Shown in pieces: positions 19,269 through 28,506 of a stretch of DNA of 64,000 nucleotides (position 1 is its first letter; each line of letters begins with the position of its first letter). Location of the stretch: contig NZ_CP104174.1 of assembly GCF_025200925.1 (NCBI RefSeq), forward strand, positions 992,001-1,056,000. The letters run 5' to 3'. Under the pieces are notes generated by a model. The model did no database searches. It was not told the DNA's origin and saw nothing but the letters and a program-made list of their open reading frames with translations. Source of the DNA: Bradyrhizobium sp. CB1015 (lineage in GTDB: Bacteria > Pseudomonadota > Alphaproteobacteria > Rhizobiales > Xanthobacteraceae). The position numbers and the translations under genes were made by a program.

Positions 19269-21350
19269 ATGTCTATTTTTAAGAAATCGGTAAGCACGCT
19301 GCTCCTGGTTCTGATGACGCTGCTGGCGGCCGGCGCGCTGACCAGCACGGCCATCCAGATGGTCGGGGCTTTCGGCCGCTATAGCGACAGTCTGGAGACC
19401 GCGCGGCTGGCGAATGCCGACAAGTCGATCTTCCATGGCGTGGTTGCCCTGCGCAGCAATCGCGGCGATGCCCAGAGCGCGCTGCTCGGCGAGGACGATG
19501 CGCGCGCCAAGCTCGGCGCCGCCGAGAAGGCCGAGCAGGCCGGTTTCGACGCGATCAGCGCCGCGCTCTCCACCGTCGAATTCGCTAGCCGCGACGAGCT
19601 CGCCGGCACGCTGAAGCAGCGCTGGAATGAAGCCGCGCCAAAATTCCAGTTGTTCTACGACGAGGCCAAGCTGCCGCGCGCCGAGCGCAAGCTGGAGCGC
19701 ACCGCAGCCTGGTACGATGCGGTCACCAAGGTGATCGAGACCGCCAATCTCGCGTCCACCGCGGTGTCGAACCGCGCCTGGATGAACGATCCTTACATCG
19801 CCCGCATGATCCAGGCTCGCCGCCTCGCCTGGCAGGTGCGCGATCGCTACGGAATCCAGTGCTCGACCCTGCGGCCGAACGTCAACGCCAGCAAGCCGCT
19901 CGACGAGACCCAGAAGCAGACCGTGGCCGGATGGAACGGCGTCGTCACCGCCGGCTGGGCCGGCATGGAGGAGCTTCTGGCGACGCCTGACGTGGCGGCG
20001 GAGCTCGTCAACACGGTCAAGGAGGCGAGGGCCAAGACCGACGGCGCCCTCAAGCAGATCGGCGAGCTCACCAAGGGCTTCGACGGCAGCGGCCGCCCCG
20101 CGATGCCCGCCTCGGAATGGAACGCATTGTGCCAGTCCCCCTTCGCGTCCATCGTCGCGGTCGCGAACAAGGCGCTTGACCTGTCGATCGCGCGCGCGGA
20201 GGCGGTTCAGGCGAAAGCGCTGACCAATCTCATCGTGCAATCCTTCGCGTTCCTGCTCGCGCTGGCCGTGACCCTCGCCGGCGTGTTCGTGGTGCGCAAC
20301 CGCCTGATGCGGCCGGTACGCGCCATCCTCGACGCCATCGCCCGCATCAGCGCGCGCGATTATGCGACGCCGGTGCCGCAATCGCGGCATCCCGACGAGT
20401 TCGGCACCATGGCGGCTGCGCTCGAAAGCCTGCGCGAGAGCGCGGCGACCGCGGAGCGGCTGGGTAAGGAACGCGAATCGCAGCAGGCGCTTCAGCTCGC
20501 CCGCTCCGGCACCGTCGATGCCGCCTGCCGCAGCTTCGACGATACGGTGCAGGCGGTGATCCAGAGCGTTGCGGCCTCGACGCGGGAGCTCGACGCCACC
20601 GCAAGCGGCGTGCGCTCGCTGGTCACGGAATCGAGCAGCCAGACCGCGGCGGTCTCCTCCGCCGCCGAGCAGGCCACCAACAATCTCGAGACCATCGCTG
20701 CCGCGACCGAGGAGCTCTCCGCATCCGTGGGCGAGATCTCCGCGCAGGTGCAGTCGAGCGCGCGCGAGGCCCGCGAGGCGGTAGCCCAGGCCGAGCAGAC
20801 CAATGCGACGGTCGAGATCCTCGATCAGACGGCCAGCCGCATCGGCGAGGTCGTGAAGATGATCAACGCGATCGCGGCCCAGACCAATCTGCTGGCATTG
20901 AACGCCACCATCGAAGCCGCGCGCGCGGGCGAAGCCGGCCGCGGCTTCGCCGTGGTCGCGGGCGAGGTCAAGAGCCTCGCGGCGCAGACCGCGACGGCGA
21001 CGGAAGAGATCTCGCGCCAGGTCGAGGAGATCCAGGGCGCCACCGGCCAGGCGGTCGCCGCGATCCGGTCGATCGGCGGCGCCATCAGCGGCATCGACGA
21101 GAAGATGACGGCGATTGCCGCCGCGGTCGAAGAGCAGCGCGCCGCGACGACGGAAATCTCGCGCAACTTCCAGCAGGCGGCCCAGGGCACCCGCGAGGTC
21201 ACCGACACGATCGGCAGCGTCGCCAGGCTCAACCAGGAGACCGGCAACGCCGGCACGGTGCTGTCGGAGTCCGTCAAGAAGATGTCGGCGGATGCCGATC
21301 GTCTTCGTGTCGCGGTCGAGGGTTTCCTGGGCGCCGTGAAGAGCGCCTGA
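19269..21350 (+). CDS. Methyl-accepting chemotaxis protein
   Basis: The 693-residue receptor has an N-terminal membrane anchor (about residues 8-30), a large periplasmic ligand domain rich in helices (about 35-315), a second membrane segment ([20 protein letters not shown], about 322-345) and a HAMP linker. The cytoplasmic signalling hairpin follows, with [20 protein letters not shown] at the CheA/CheW-binding tip. There is no C-terminal CheR pentapeptide. It senses an unknown ligand and steers flagellar rotation. The start at ATG 19269 gives a clean signal anchor; ATG 19221 would add 16 residues. No chemotaxis genes lie nearby, so it is an orphan receptor. Confidence 0.92.
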   Translation: MSIFKKSVSTLLLVLMTLLAAGALTSTAIQMVGAFGRYSDSLETARLANADKSIFHGVVALRSNRGDAQSALLGEDDARAKLGAAEKAEQAGFDAISAALSTVEFASRDELAGTLKQRWNEAAPKFQLFYDEAKLPRAERKLERTAAWYDAVTKVIETANLASTAVSNRAWMNDPYIARMIQARRLAWQVRDRYGIQCSTLRPNVNASKPLDETQKQTVAGWNGVVTAGWAGMEELLATPDVAAELVNTVKEARAKTDGALKQIGELTKGFDGSGRPAMPASEWNALCQSPFASIVAVANKALDLSIARAEAVQAKALTNLIVQSFAFLLALAVTLAGVFVVRNRLMRPVRAILDAIARISARDYATPVPQSRHPDEFGTMAAALESLRESAATAERLGKERESQQALQLARSGTVDAACRSFDDTVQAVIQSVAASTRELDATASGVRSLVTESSSQTAAVSSAAEQATNNLETIAAATEELSASVGEISAQVQSSAREAREAVAQAEQTNATVEILDQTASRIGEVVKMINAIAAQTNLLALNATIEAARAGEAGRGFAVVAGEVKSLAAQTATATEEISRQVEEIQGATGQAVAAIRSIGGAISGIDEKMTAIAAAVEEQRAATTEISRNFQQAAQGTREVTDTIGSVARLNQETGNAGTVLSESVKKMSADADRLRVAVEGFLGAVKSA

Positions 21351-21477
21351 TTTCGTACTCTTTCCATTGGACGTCGCGCGGGCATTGCCGCCGCTCGGCA
21401 CTGCGGGTACATCTGTGCCGCCCTCGCTCCCGCGAGCGCAGCCACAGACGCAAGACACATCAGGGATGGAGAGTTCG

Positions 21478-22416
21478 ATGCCGGTCACCCCACACAAGGC
21501 CCAACGCCCCTATCGCGGCGTGTTCCCGGTCGCGCCCACCATCTTCGACGAGCGCGGCGAGCTCGACCTCGAGGGCCAGCGCCGCTGCATCGATTTCATG
21601 ATCGATGCCGGCTCGCACGGCATTTGCATCCTCGCCAATTTCTCCGAGCAGTTCGTGCTCACCGATGCCGAGCGCGAGACGGTGATGCACACGGTGCTGG
21701 AACATGTGGCCGGCCGGGTTCCCGTGATTGTCACCACCACCCATTTCAGCTCGGCCGTGTGCGCGGCGCGCAGCAAGCAGGCCGAGGCGGCCGGCGCCGC
21801 CATGGTAATGGTGATGCCGCCCTATCACGGTGCGACCTTCCGCGTCCCCGAGAAAGGCATCGTCGAATTCTTCAAGGTGCTCTCCGGCGCAATCGATATC
21901 CCGATCATGATCCAGGACGCGCCGGTTGCCGGCACGCCGCTGTCGGTCGAGTTGCTGGCGCGGCTGTCGCGCGAGTTTTCCAACATCCGCTATTTCAAGA
22001 TCGAGGTGCCGGGCGCGGCTTCGAAGCTGCGCAGCCTGATCGAGGCGGGCGGCAAGGACATCGAAGGCCCGTGGGACGGCGAGGAGGCGATCACGCTGCT
22101 CGCCGATCTCGACGCCGGCGCGACCGGCGCCATGACCGGCGGCGGCTATCCCGACGGCATCCGCCAGATCATCGATCCCTATTTCGCCGGCGATCGCGAG
22201 AAGGCGAAGGCCGCCTATGAGCGCTGGCTGCCGCTGATCAACTACGAGAACCGCCAATGCGGCCTGATCGCCTGCAAGGCCATGATGCAGGCCGGCGGCG
22301 TGATCAAGTCGGAGACGGTGCGTCATCCGCTGCAGCCGCTGCATCCGGCAACGCGAGCGGGTCTGCTGGAATTGGCCAAAGAGCGCGACGCACTGGCGCT
22401 CAGGTGGGGGAAATAG
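21478..22416 (+). CDS. DHDPS/NAL family aldolase-like protein (second paralogue)
   Basis: This 312-residue TIM-barrel protein has the family lysine in YFKIEVPGAAS and the N-terminal barrel strand YRGVFPVAPTIFDERGELD. The usual GTTGE loop is replaced by LANFSEQFVLT, unlike the other copy at 8793-9677, so its substrate differs. VMPPYHGATF holds the position near the catalytic tyrosine. Related proteins act on 2-keto-3-deoxy sugars, hydroxyproline-derived keto acids or similar. The start at ATG 21478 has a GGAGAG ribosome site; ATG 21466 in frame is the alternative. It follows the chemotaxis receptor by 127 bp. Confidence 0.8.
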   Translation: MPVTPHKAQRPYRGVFPVAPTIFDERGELDLEGQRRCIDFMIDAGSHGICILANFSEQFVLTDAERETVMHTVLEHVAGRVPVIVTTTHFSSAVCAARSKQAEAAGAAMVMVMPPYHGATFRVPEKGIVEFFKVLSGAIDIPIMIQDAPVAGTPLSVELLARLSREFSNIRYFKIEVPGAASKLRSLIEAGGKDIEGPWDGEEAITLLADLDAGATGAMTGGGYPDGIRQIIDPYFAGDREKAKAAYERWLPLINYENRQCGLIACKAMMQAGGVIKSETVRHPLQPLHPATRAGLLELAKERDALALRWGK

Positions 22417-22434
22417 CGGAGCCAAACATTCAGT

Positions 22435-22588
22435 GTCGTCCCGGACAAGCGCGCCTCAAGCGCGCGCAAATCCGGGACCCTATAACCACAGGGAGAAGTT
22501 TGACGAAGACTGGGAGTTGGCAGCTCGCCTCATAGCCGCTCCCTGGGGTTATGGGTCCCCGCGTTCGCGTCGCGTTCGCGGGGACGAC
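22435..22588. repeat. Long palindromic repeat, GTCGTCCC...GGGACGAC
   Basis: GTCGTCCC at the left and GGGGACGAC at the right form the outer stem, and GGGACCCTATAACCACAGGG pairs with CCCTGGGGTTATGGGTCCCC inside. It fills part of the gap before the methanethiol oxidase gene. The rest of the gap (22589-22798) holds no recognisable gene and must contain that gene's promoter. Confidence 0.7.
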
Positions 22589-22798
22589 ATCGAGAGAGAG
22601 GCCGCCTCCAACCTCACTTCGCCGGCTGTAAGGCGTCGAATTAACGCGATTCCGCCAGTTTCCCATAGCCCGGCGATGGCTTATTGTACGCTCGCCAACC
22701 GGCCCTGCGGAGAATCCCAAGGCATCGCGCAACAGCTCTTCTTTTGCCACTATCCCGAGCCAGGTTGGTGCAAACCGACAGAACAGGGAGGCAGTGCC

Positions 22799-24199
22799 AT
22801 GACGATGAGGCCGGATCCCACCTTTCACGCATCGCCCAAGCTTGCGATGGAAGCGCCTGCGGAGAACTTTGCTTACACCTTGCTGCTCAGCCCGGATTTC
22901 TCAAAGCCGGACGCTCTCGCGGTCATCGACGTCAAGCCGGGATCGCCGACCTATAGCCAGATCGTCCACACCGTCACGATGCCCAACAAGGGCGATGAGT
23001 TTCATCACTTCGGCTGGAATGCCTGCTCCTCCGCTCTGTCGCCGCTCGCCGGACACGCCTTCATCGAGCGGCGCTATCTCATCATCCCCGGGCTGCGCTC
23101 GTCGCGCATCTACGTCATCGATACCAAGCCCGATCCGACGAAAGCCAAGATCCACAAGATCATCGAGCCAGAGGAGGTCTTCAAGAAGACCGGCTACTCG
23201 CGGCCGCACACGATCCATTGCGGGCCGGACGGCATTTACGTGAGCACGCTGGGCGGCGGCGGCAAGGACGGCACCAATGGACCTCCGGGCGTCTTCATCA
23301 TGGATTGCGAGACGTTCGAAGTGCTTGGACGATGGGAGATCGACCGTGGCCCGCAGACGCTGCATTATGATTTCTGGTGGAATCTGCCGCGCGATTACAT
23401 GGTGACGAGCGAATGGGCGTTACCGCCGCAGTTCGAGAACGGGATCGTCCCGGAAGATCTGCTTGCGAATAAATATGGACATCGTCTCCACTTCTGGGAC
23501 CTTCGTGCCCGTCGCAACGTCCAGACCATCGACCTCGGCGCCAATCATCAGATGGCGCTGGAGGTGCGGCCGGCGCACGATCCGGTTCGCGAGTACGGCT
23601 TCGTCGGTGTCGTGGTCGACACCACCAACCTCGAGGCGTCGATCTGGACCTGGTGGCGCGAGGATGGAAGATTCCATGCCGAGAAGACGGCGACGATCCC
23701 TCCTGAACCCGCGCCCAAGGAGAAGCTGCCGCCGCTGCTGCAGGGATTTGGCGCTGTGCCGCCGCTGGTGACGGACATCGACCTGTCGATGGACGACCGG
23801 TTTCTCTATGTCTCGTGCTGGGGGACGGGTGAGATGCGCCAGTACGACGTCAGCGATCCCAGAAAGCCGAAGCTTGCGGGCTCAGTCCACATCGGCGGCA
23901 TCGCGCGGCGCACGCCCCATCCGAACGGAAAGGCCTTTGCGGCGGGTCCGCAAATGGTCGAGATCAGCCGCGACGGCCGGCGCGTGTACTGGACCAATTC
24001 GCTCTATTCCACCTGGGACGACCAGTTCTATCCCGACGGGGTTCCGGGCGTGGAAGTCATGGCCAATGTCGGTCGCAACGGCGGCCTCGAGCTCGACAAG
24101 GACTATTTCGTGAGCTTCCCCGACGGATATCGTGCGCACCAGATCAGGCTCGAGGGCGGCGACTGTTCGACGGACTCCTTTTGCTACCCCTCGGTCTAG
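22799..24199 (+). CDS. mtoX: Selenium-binding protein SBP56/methanethiol oxidase
   Basis: The 466-residue product follows the SBP56/SELENBP1 family along its length: HHFGWNACSSALS, HTIHCGPDGIYVSTLGGGGK, LHYDFWWNLPRDYMVTSEW, YGHRLHFWDLRARR, LVTDIDLSMDDRFLYVSCW, GGPQ-like AAGPQMVEISRDG, and NSLYSTWDDQFYPDG. The human CSSC motif is CSSA here, so only Cys76 remains. Bacterial members oxidise methanethiol to formaldehyde, sulfide and hydrogen peroxide, with copper bound by conserved histidines. No signal peptide is visible from ATG 22799, unlike the periplasmic Hyphomicrobium enzyme as I recall it. A membrane-protein gene overlaps the 3' end. Confidence 0.85.
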   Translation: MTMRPDPTFHASPKLAMEAPAENFAYTLLLSPDFSKPDALAVIDVKPGSPTYSQIVHTVTMPNKGDEFHHFGWNACSSALSPLAGHAFIERRYLIIPGLRSSRIYVIDTKPDPTKAKIHKIIEPEEVFKKTGYSRPHTIHCGPDGIYVSTLGGGGKDGTNGPPGVFIMDCETFEVLGRWEIDRGPQTLHYDFWWNLPRDYMVTSEWALPPQFENGIVPEDLLANKYGHRLHFWDLRARRNVQTIDLGANHQMALEVRPAHDPVREYGFVGVVVDTTNLEASIWTWWREDGRFHAEKTATIPPEPAPKEKLPPLLQGFGAVPPLVTDIDLSMDDRFLYVSCWGTGEMRQYDVSDPRKPKLAGSVHIGGIARRTPHPNGKAFAAGPQMVEISRDGRRVYWTNSLYSTWDDQFYPDGVPGVEVMANVGRNGGLELDKDYFVSFPDGYRAHQIRLEGGDCSTDSFCYPSV

Positions 24200-24876
24200 A
24201 TGGGACGCATGCGAGCCCGGCCCTTGGCTGGCTGTGGCTCGCGCTTGTTGCGAGCGGTCTCTACCACGGGGTCAATCCGGGAATGGGATGGCCGCTCGCC
24301 GTTTCGGCCGGGCTCATGGACAAGAGCCCGCGCGCGCTCTTGCGTGCATTGTGGGCTCTGGCGGCCGGGCATCTCCTGGCAACACTTCTCGTGCTGCTGC
24401 CGTTCGCGTTCCTGCTCGTGCTGGCCGAATGGCAGCGTCCGATCCAGATCGGTGCGAGTCTTCTCGTCATCGGCTTTGGCGTCTATCGGCTGATCGACCG
24501 GCGTCATCCGCGCGCGCTGGCACGGATTCCGCCGACGCAATTGGCGCTCTGGTCATTTGCCGTCGCCATCGCTCACGGCGCTGCTCTGATGCTCGTGCCG
24601 ATCTATCTCGGGCTCTGCCAGGCCTTCGAGCTCGATGCCGGCCATGACGCGGCGGGCGCGCTGATGAAGGCAAATCTCGGGATGGCGGTGCTGGTGTCCC
24701 TGGTGCACGTTGCCGCCATGGTCGGCGCCGGCGGATGTCTGGCGTGGCTGGTCTACCGCCATCTGGGATTGAGGTTCGTCTCGCGAAGCTGGTTCAACCT
24801 GGATGCAGTCTGGGCGACCAGCCTCGTTGTGGTTGGCGCGGTGGCGCTCGCTTTCAATCTTGCGAGCTGGCGTTGA
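24181..24876 (+). CDS. Membrane protein of unknown function, coupled to mtoX
   Basis: A 231-residue frame opens at TTG 24181, overlapping the mtoX end by 19 bp, and encodes six or so hydrophobic helices. Notable is the conserved-looking LYHGVNPGMGWPLAVSAGLMD after helix 1, with AHGAALMLVP later; the histidine-containing helices suggest metal or haem binding, but this is a guess. The first in-frame ATG is near residue 35, inside the first conserved segment, so a TTG start or translational coupling is needed. The overlap argues for one operon with mtoX. I do not recognise the family with confidence. Confidence 0.7.
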   Translation: MLPLGLDGTHASPALGWLWLALVASGLYHGVNPGMGWPLAVSAGLMDKSPRALLRALWALAAGHLLATLLVLLPFAFLLVLAEWQRPIQIGASLLVIGFGVYRLIDRRHPRALARIPPTQLALWSFAVAIAHGAALMLVPIYLGLCQAFELDAGHDAAGALMKANLGMAVLVSLVHVAAMVGAGGCLAWLVYRHLGLRFVSRSWFNLDAVWATSLVVVGAVALAFNLASWR

Positions 24877-25579
24877 GGCCTACCGCACCAAAAGCCCACT
24901 CGCCGATGATGCGAAATCTTGCCTTGGCATCATCCTGCTTGAACAGCGCGATGCGATCGACCGCCAGCGTCTCGATCCCCAGCGCCGCAAACCTTGTCCG
25001 CAGCATCTGAAGGATCGGCCCGCGCCGCTCCGCATCCAGTCGCCCCGTCAGCGTCATGTGGAAGCGGAATTCTCCCATCACGTAGGGATAGCCCCAGCGG
25101 TCGAGATAGTCGCGCTGCCGCTCGCTGAGCTTCTCCGGCTTGCGCCGGGCGCGATCTTCCGCCGTCAGCGTGGCGCGAAACGGGTCGAACTCGCGAACGC
25201 AATCGGCGGCAAGTTGCTCCAGCGTCTCGACCGGCTCGGCCGGAATCACGGCAATGAAGCCGCTGATGGAATCGACAATCGGCCGGATCACCGGACGCGG
25301 CCGCGCCTTGCCGGCGAAGGCCGCGCAGGCGGCCATCAGCTCGGCTTCGGTGTTGCCAGGCGCCAGCGCCATCGGCGCCTTCAGCGTGGCGTGAAAGCCG
25401 TATTTGCGGGGATCGGCGCTGACCTCGCGCCAGTCCCGCGCGACATGCAGCGCTTGTTGCGGAAACGGCAGCTCGTCTCCGGTATAGGCGTCATAGCCGA
25501 GCAGCTCGGCGCCGAAGCGGGAGAGGGCGCTGTCGCTGCCGGCGGCAAAATAGATCGCGTAGCGGGGGAAACCTGTCAT
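24854..25579 (-). CDS. DUF1045 2H-phosphoesterase-like phosphonate metabolism protein
   Basis: The 241-residue protein carries two HxT/S-type motifs, YGFHATLKAP near residue 63 and FRFHMTLTG near 175, the paired catalytic histidines of the 2H phosphoesterase superfamily. DUF1045 proteins recur in phn loci and probably hydrolyse a cyclic phosphodiester or related ribose phosphate made during C-P lyase turnover. It is the last of three minus-strand genes (acetyltransferase, PhnM paralogue, this one) divergent from phnCDE, 18 bp after the PhnM paralogue. Its 3' end overlaps the mtoX-linked membrane gene tail to tail by 23 bp. Confidence 0.82.
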   Translation of the reverse strand: MTGFPRYAIYFAAGSDSALSRFGAELLGYDAYTGDELPFPQQALHVARDWREVSADPRKYGFHATLKAPMALAPGNTEAELMAACAAFAGKARPRPVIRPIVDSISGFIAVIPAEPVETLEQLAADCVREFDPFRATLTAEDRARRKPEKLSERQRDYLDRWGYPYVMGEFRFHMTLTGRLDAERRGPILQMLRTRFAALGIETLAVDRIALFKQDDAKARFRIIGEWAFGAVGLNASSQD

Positions 25580-25597
25580 TAGCTCAGCATAACCAAT

Positions 25598-26791
25598 TTA
25601 CGCCGCGACAACAGCCTCGCGCGGCGCCGCCATTGCGGTGAGCAGCCGCGTCGCATCGGTGAGATGCACGAGCCTGCCGCCTGAGATCACCGCGATCAGC
25701 CGCGGCCGCAGCTCCACGCTGTCGTCGACGAGGAGAATGTCGGCGCGGCGTCCCTCCGCGAGCAGGCCGCGATCGGTGAGGCCGGTTGCGCGCGCCGGGC
25801 CGGCGGAGACCAGATCCCAGGCCTGAGCCAGCGGCACCACGCCATCGGCAGCCAATCGGAACGCGGCGAGCAGCTGCGCGGGATAGTAATAGTCCGACGC
25901 CAGCACCGAGCAGAGCCCTTTGGCGATCATGTCGGAGGCCCTGGTCCAGCCGGTATGGCTGCCGCCGCGCACCACGTTCGGCGCGCCATAGACGATGGCA
26001 TCGCCGTGGCTGGCCGCAGCCTGCGCCGTCTCCTCGTTGATCGGAAATTCCGCGATCAAGGCGCCGAGCTCGCGAAACTCCCGGCGCATCGCCGGGCTCG
26101 CGTCGTCGTGCGAGAGCATCCGCACCTCGGCCCCGCGGGCCGCGGCGGCCAGCCGCGACACCGAGGCGGGCACCTCGTCGGCGCGCGAGACCACACGCTC
26201 GACCAGCCGGTCGAATTCTTCGCTCGACAGACCGGTGCGCTCCATCATGCGGTTGCGCTTGCGCGGATTGGAGATGTCGGCAACGACGCCGTCCATATGA
26301 TCGTTAAAGGCAAACAGGTCGACGCGGCCCTCGCTGAGCCACTGTGCGATCTCGGTTTCGGCATCGAGATTGTAGGTCTCGTGCCGCAGGTGGAAGCGGG
26401 TGTCGGCAGCGAATTGCGGACGCTGCCGCTCGATCGCCTCCATCAGGCCGCGCGCATTGTCGGCGCAGCGCAGGCCCGGCTCCCAGGAGCAGGTCGTGGC
26501 GTGAAACACGGTGGTGATGCCGTTGCTGATCGCCTGGCGGTCGCTGTCGGCGAGCGCAACGTCGATCGGAAAGTCGACGCCGGCGCGCGGCATCATCTGC
26601 CGCTCGAAGGCATCGCCATGCAGATCGACGATGCCGGGTAGCACCAGCAGGTCGCGGGCATCGAGCGCCAGCCGTGCATGGCTGCGAGAGGCATCGAGCT
26701 CTGCAATGTCCGTTCCGGAGACGAGAAGAGAGGTTTCGACGAGCTCGGCGCCGACCAGGGCCCGGCCGCCTTCAATGAATATGTCTGTCAC
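25598..26791 (-). CDS. phnM2: PhnM-like alpha-D-ribose 1-methylphosphonate 5-triphosphate diphosphatase paralogue
   Basis: This 397-residue amidohydrolase has the metal motif [26 protein letters not shown] and the C-terminal [21 protein letters not shown] region seen in PhnM. A second PhnM gene lies at 36895-38043 in the main operon. PhnM removes pyrophosphate from ribose-1-phosphonate 5-triphosphate before C-P bond cleavage. The paralogue may act on a different phosphonate intermediate. Its start overlaps the acetyltransferase end, showing tight coupling. The tandem PHO boxes upstream of the trio indicate control by phosphate starvation. Confidence 0.88.
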   Translation of the reverse strand: MTDIFIEGGRALVGAELVETSLLVSGTDIAELDASRSHARLALDARDLLVLPGIVDLHGDAFERQMMPRAGVDFPIDVALADSDRQAISNGITTVFHATTCSWEPGLRCADNARGLMEAIERQRPQFAADTRFHLRHETYNLDAETEIAQWLSEGRVDLFAFNDHMDGVVADISNPRKRNRMMERTGLSSEEFDRLVERVVSRADEVPASVSRLAAAARGAEVRMLSHDDASPAMRREFRELGALIAEFPINEETAQAAASHGDAIVYGAPNVVRGGSHTGWTRASDMIAKGLCSVLASDYYYPAQLLAAFRLAADGVVPLAQAWDLVSAGPARATGLTDRGLLAEGRRADILLVDDSVELRPRLIAVISGGRLVHLTDATRLLTAMAAPREAVVAA

Positions 26792-27458
26792 GCGACCGCG
26801 CTTCGTTTGCTGGCAGGGGAATTGGTGAGTGAGCTCGCCCGTGCTTCGTATGCCGAGAGGAAATCTTCAATCCCGAGCTTGCGGAAATCGGGCAGCGCCG
26901 CGCGCAATTTGTCGTGATCCCAGTCCCACCAGGCAAGCTTTGCAAGCCGTCCGGCGATCTCCTCCGAGAACCGCCGCCGCACGATACGAGCCGGTTGCCG
27001 GCGACGATGCTGTAGGCCGGCACGTCCTTGGTGACGATCGCGCCGGCGGCGATCACCGCGCCGGTGCCGATGTTGCGGCCCGGCAGCACGATCGCGCCAT
27101 GACCGATCCAGACGTCATGGCCGATATGAACGTGATGTTGGCGCCGCCAGTCGAAGAACTCGAAATCGTCGCTTTCACCCTCGAAATAGGCGCTGGAGCG
27201 GTAGGTGAAGTGCGCCTGCGTGGCACGATGCATCGGATGGTTGCCGGGATTGATGCGGGTCATCGCCGCGATCGAGCCGAATTTTCCGATGGTGGTGTAG
27301 GCGATCTGCGCATCGTTCACGACATAGGAGTAATCGCCCATCGCCACTTCATGCAGGATCGTGCGCGCGCCGACCTCGGTGTAGGCGCCGAGCTTGGTCT
27401 CATGCAGCTTGGCCGAGGGATCGACGGTCGGCTGAACCGAAAGAGCTTTGGCGGCCAT
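26788..27458 (-). pseudogene. Hexapeptide-repeat acetyltransferase of phosphonate metabolism, frameshifted
   Basis: From ATG 27458 the frame encodes left-handed parallel beta-helix repeats ([21 protein letters not shown]) and the acetyltransferase core [21 protein letters not shown], then PAYSIVAGN. At about 26991 the frame breaks. The correct continuation, [20 protein letters not shown] and then [16 protein letters not shown], lies in the next frame to 26788. Inserting one C in AACCGGCTCG restores [12 protein letters not shown] exactly as the family expects. Members of this family in phn loci may acetylate aminoalkylphosphonates or a metabolite of them. The break may be a recent mutation or a base-calling error in a C run. 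It is the first gene of the PHO-controlled minus-strand trio. Confidence 0.8.
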
Positions 27459-27504
27459 GTTGCATCCGAAGTGCGAGGGCGGGCGTTTCTCTTCGAGCGG
27501 CTAG

Positions 27505-27542
27505 ATGACGATGTCATGACAACGAGATGACAGGGGATGACG
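27505..27542 (-). promoter_or_regulatory. Tandem PHO boxes upstream of the acetyltransferase-phnM2-DUF1045 operon
   Basis: On the minus strand CTGTCAT-n4-TTGTCAT forms a near-perfect PhoB site (27516-27533). A third heptamer, TCGTCAT at 27505-27511, keeps the 11-bp period, and a further CGTCAT lies just before. The array is 47-85 bp upstream of the acetyltransferase start. Confidence 0.75.
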
Positions 27543-27570
27543 TGCGTAGGATCGCCGCACCGCAGCGCGT

Positions 27571-27588
27571 GTGTCACACAAGTGTTAA
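27571..27588 (+). promoter_or_regulatory. Weak PHO-box-like site before phnC
   Basis: GTGTCAC-ACAA-GTGTTAA has the 7-4-7 spacing of a PhoB box but only partial match to CTGTCAT. It reads towards phnC, 44 bp before its start, and could let PhoB activate the uptake genes. Confidence 0.35.
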
Positions 27589-27632
27589 GCACGGGCGTTA
27601 GCGGTTGGCTCCAGCTACTCTGGAGCCCCTGT

Positions 27633-28442
27633 ATGCTGGTGGTTGAAGGCCTGACGTGTCGCTTCGGCGCGAAAGCCGCGGTGGACGACGCTTCGTTTCA
27701 AGTTTCCCCCGGCGGCTTCGTCGGGGTGATCGGGCGATCCGGCGCCGGCAAGTCGACATTGCTGCGGACCATCAATCGCCTCGTGATGCCGACCGGGGGC
27801 CGCATCCTGTTCGACAGTGTCGACGTCACCCGGCTGCGCGGCAGGGAGCTGCGGCAGTGGCGCGCCCGCTCGGCGATGATCTTCCAGCAGTTCAACCTGG
27901 TCGGCCGCCTCGACGTGCTCACCAATGTCCTGATGGGTCGTCTTGCGACGATGCCCGCCTGGCGCTCGCTGTCGCAGGCCTGGCCCGAGCACGACAAGGC
28001 GCTGGCGATGTCGGCGCTCGAGCAGTTCGACATCGCTTCGCTCGCCGCCCAGCGCGCCGACCAGCTCTCCGGCGGCCAGCAGCAGCGTGTCGCGATCGCC
28101 CGCGCGCTGGTGCAGCAGCCCGACATCATCCTCGCCGACGAGCCGATCGCCTCGCTCGATCCGCGCAACACCAAGATCGTGATGGATGCGCTTTTGCGCA
28201 TCAACAAGCATTTCGGCATCACGGTGCTCTGCAACCTGCATTCGCTCGATCTGGCGCGGACCTATTGCGATCGCCTGATCGGCATGGCGGCCGGGCGCGT
28301 GGTATTCGACGGCGCTCCGTCCGCGCTGACCGATCACGTCGCGCGCGAGCTGTACGATCTCGAAGCCGGCGACGTCGTGGGTGGCCTGCCTGTCCCGGCG
28401 CCCGAAGGCGTGCCGGCGCTCGGAACCGCCGCGGCCGCCTGA
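27633..28442 (+). CDS. phnC: Phosphonate ABC transporter ATP-binding protein
   Basis: The 269-residue ATPase has Walker [10 protein letters not shown], the Q-loop IFQQFNLV, the ABC signature [10 protein letters not shown], Walker [13 protein letters not shown] and the switch histidine in CNLHSLD. The Q-loop [18 protein letters not shown] is characteristic of PhnC. It powers import of phosphonates with PhnD and two PhnE permeases, which follow on the same strand. The ATG at 27633 opens directly on the first strand, [13 protein letters not shown] short proline/alanine-rich tail ends the protein. Expression is expected under phosphate starvation. Confidence 0.95.
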   Translation: MLVVEGLTCRFGAKAAVDDASFQVSPGGFVGVIGRSGAGKSTLLRTINRLVMPTGGRILFDSVDVTRLRGRELRQWRARSAMIFQQFNLVGRLDVLTNVLMGRLATMPAWRSLSQAWPEHDKALAMSALEQFDIASLAAQRADQLSGGQQQRVAIARALVQQPDIILADEPIASLDPRNTKIVMDALLRINKHFGITVLCNLHSLDLARTYCDRLIGMAAGRVVFDGAPSALTDHVARELYDLEAGDVVGGLPVPAPEGVPALGTAAAA

Positions 28443-28506
28443 GCCGCGTCGCATTTGTTCAATTGCCAGTTTTGCGTCAACGACACCAACCGATGAAGAG
28501 GGTATC

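Noticed and set aside
19131..21497. 788-codon minus-strand frame
   Set aside because: It is antisense to the chemotaxis receptor, whose signalling motif is unmistakable; the antisense product is only Arg/Gly/Asp-rich.
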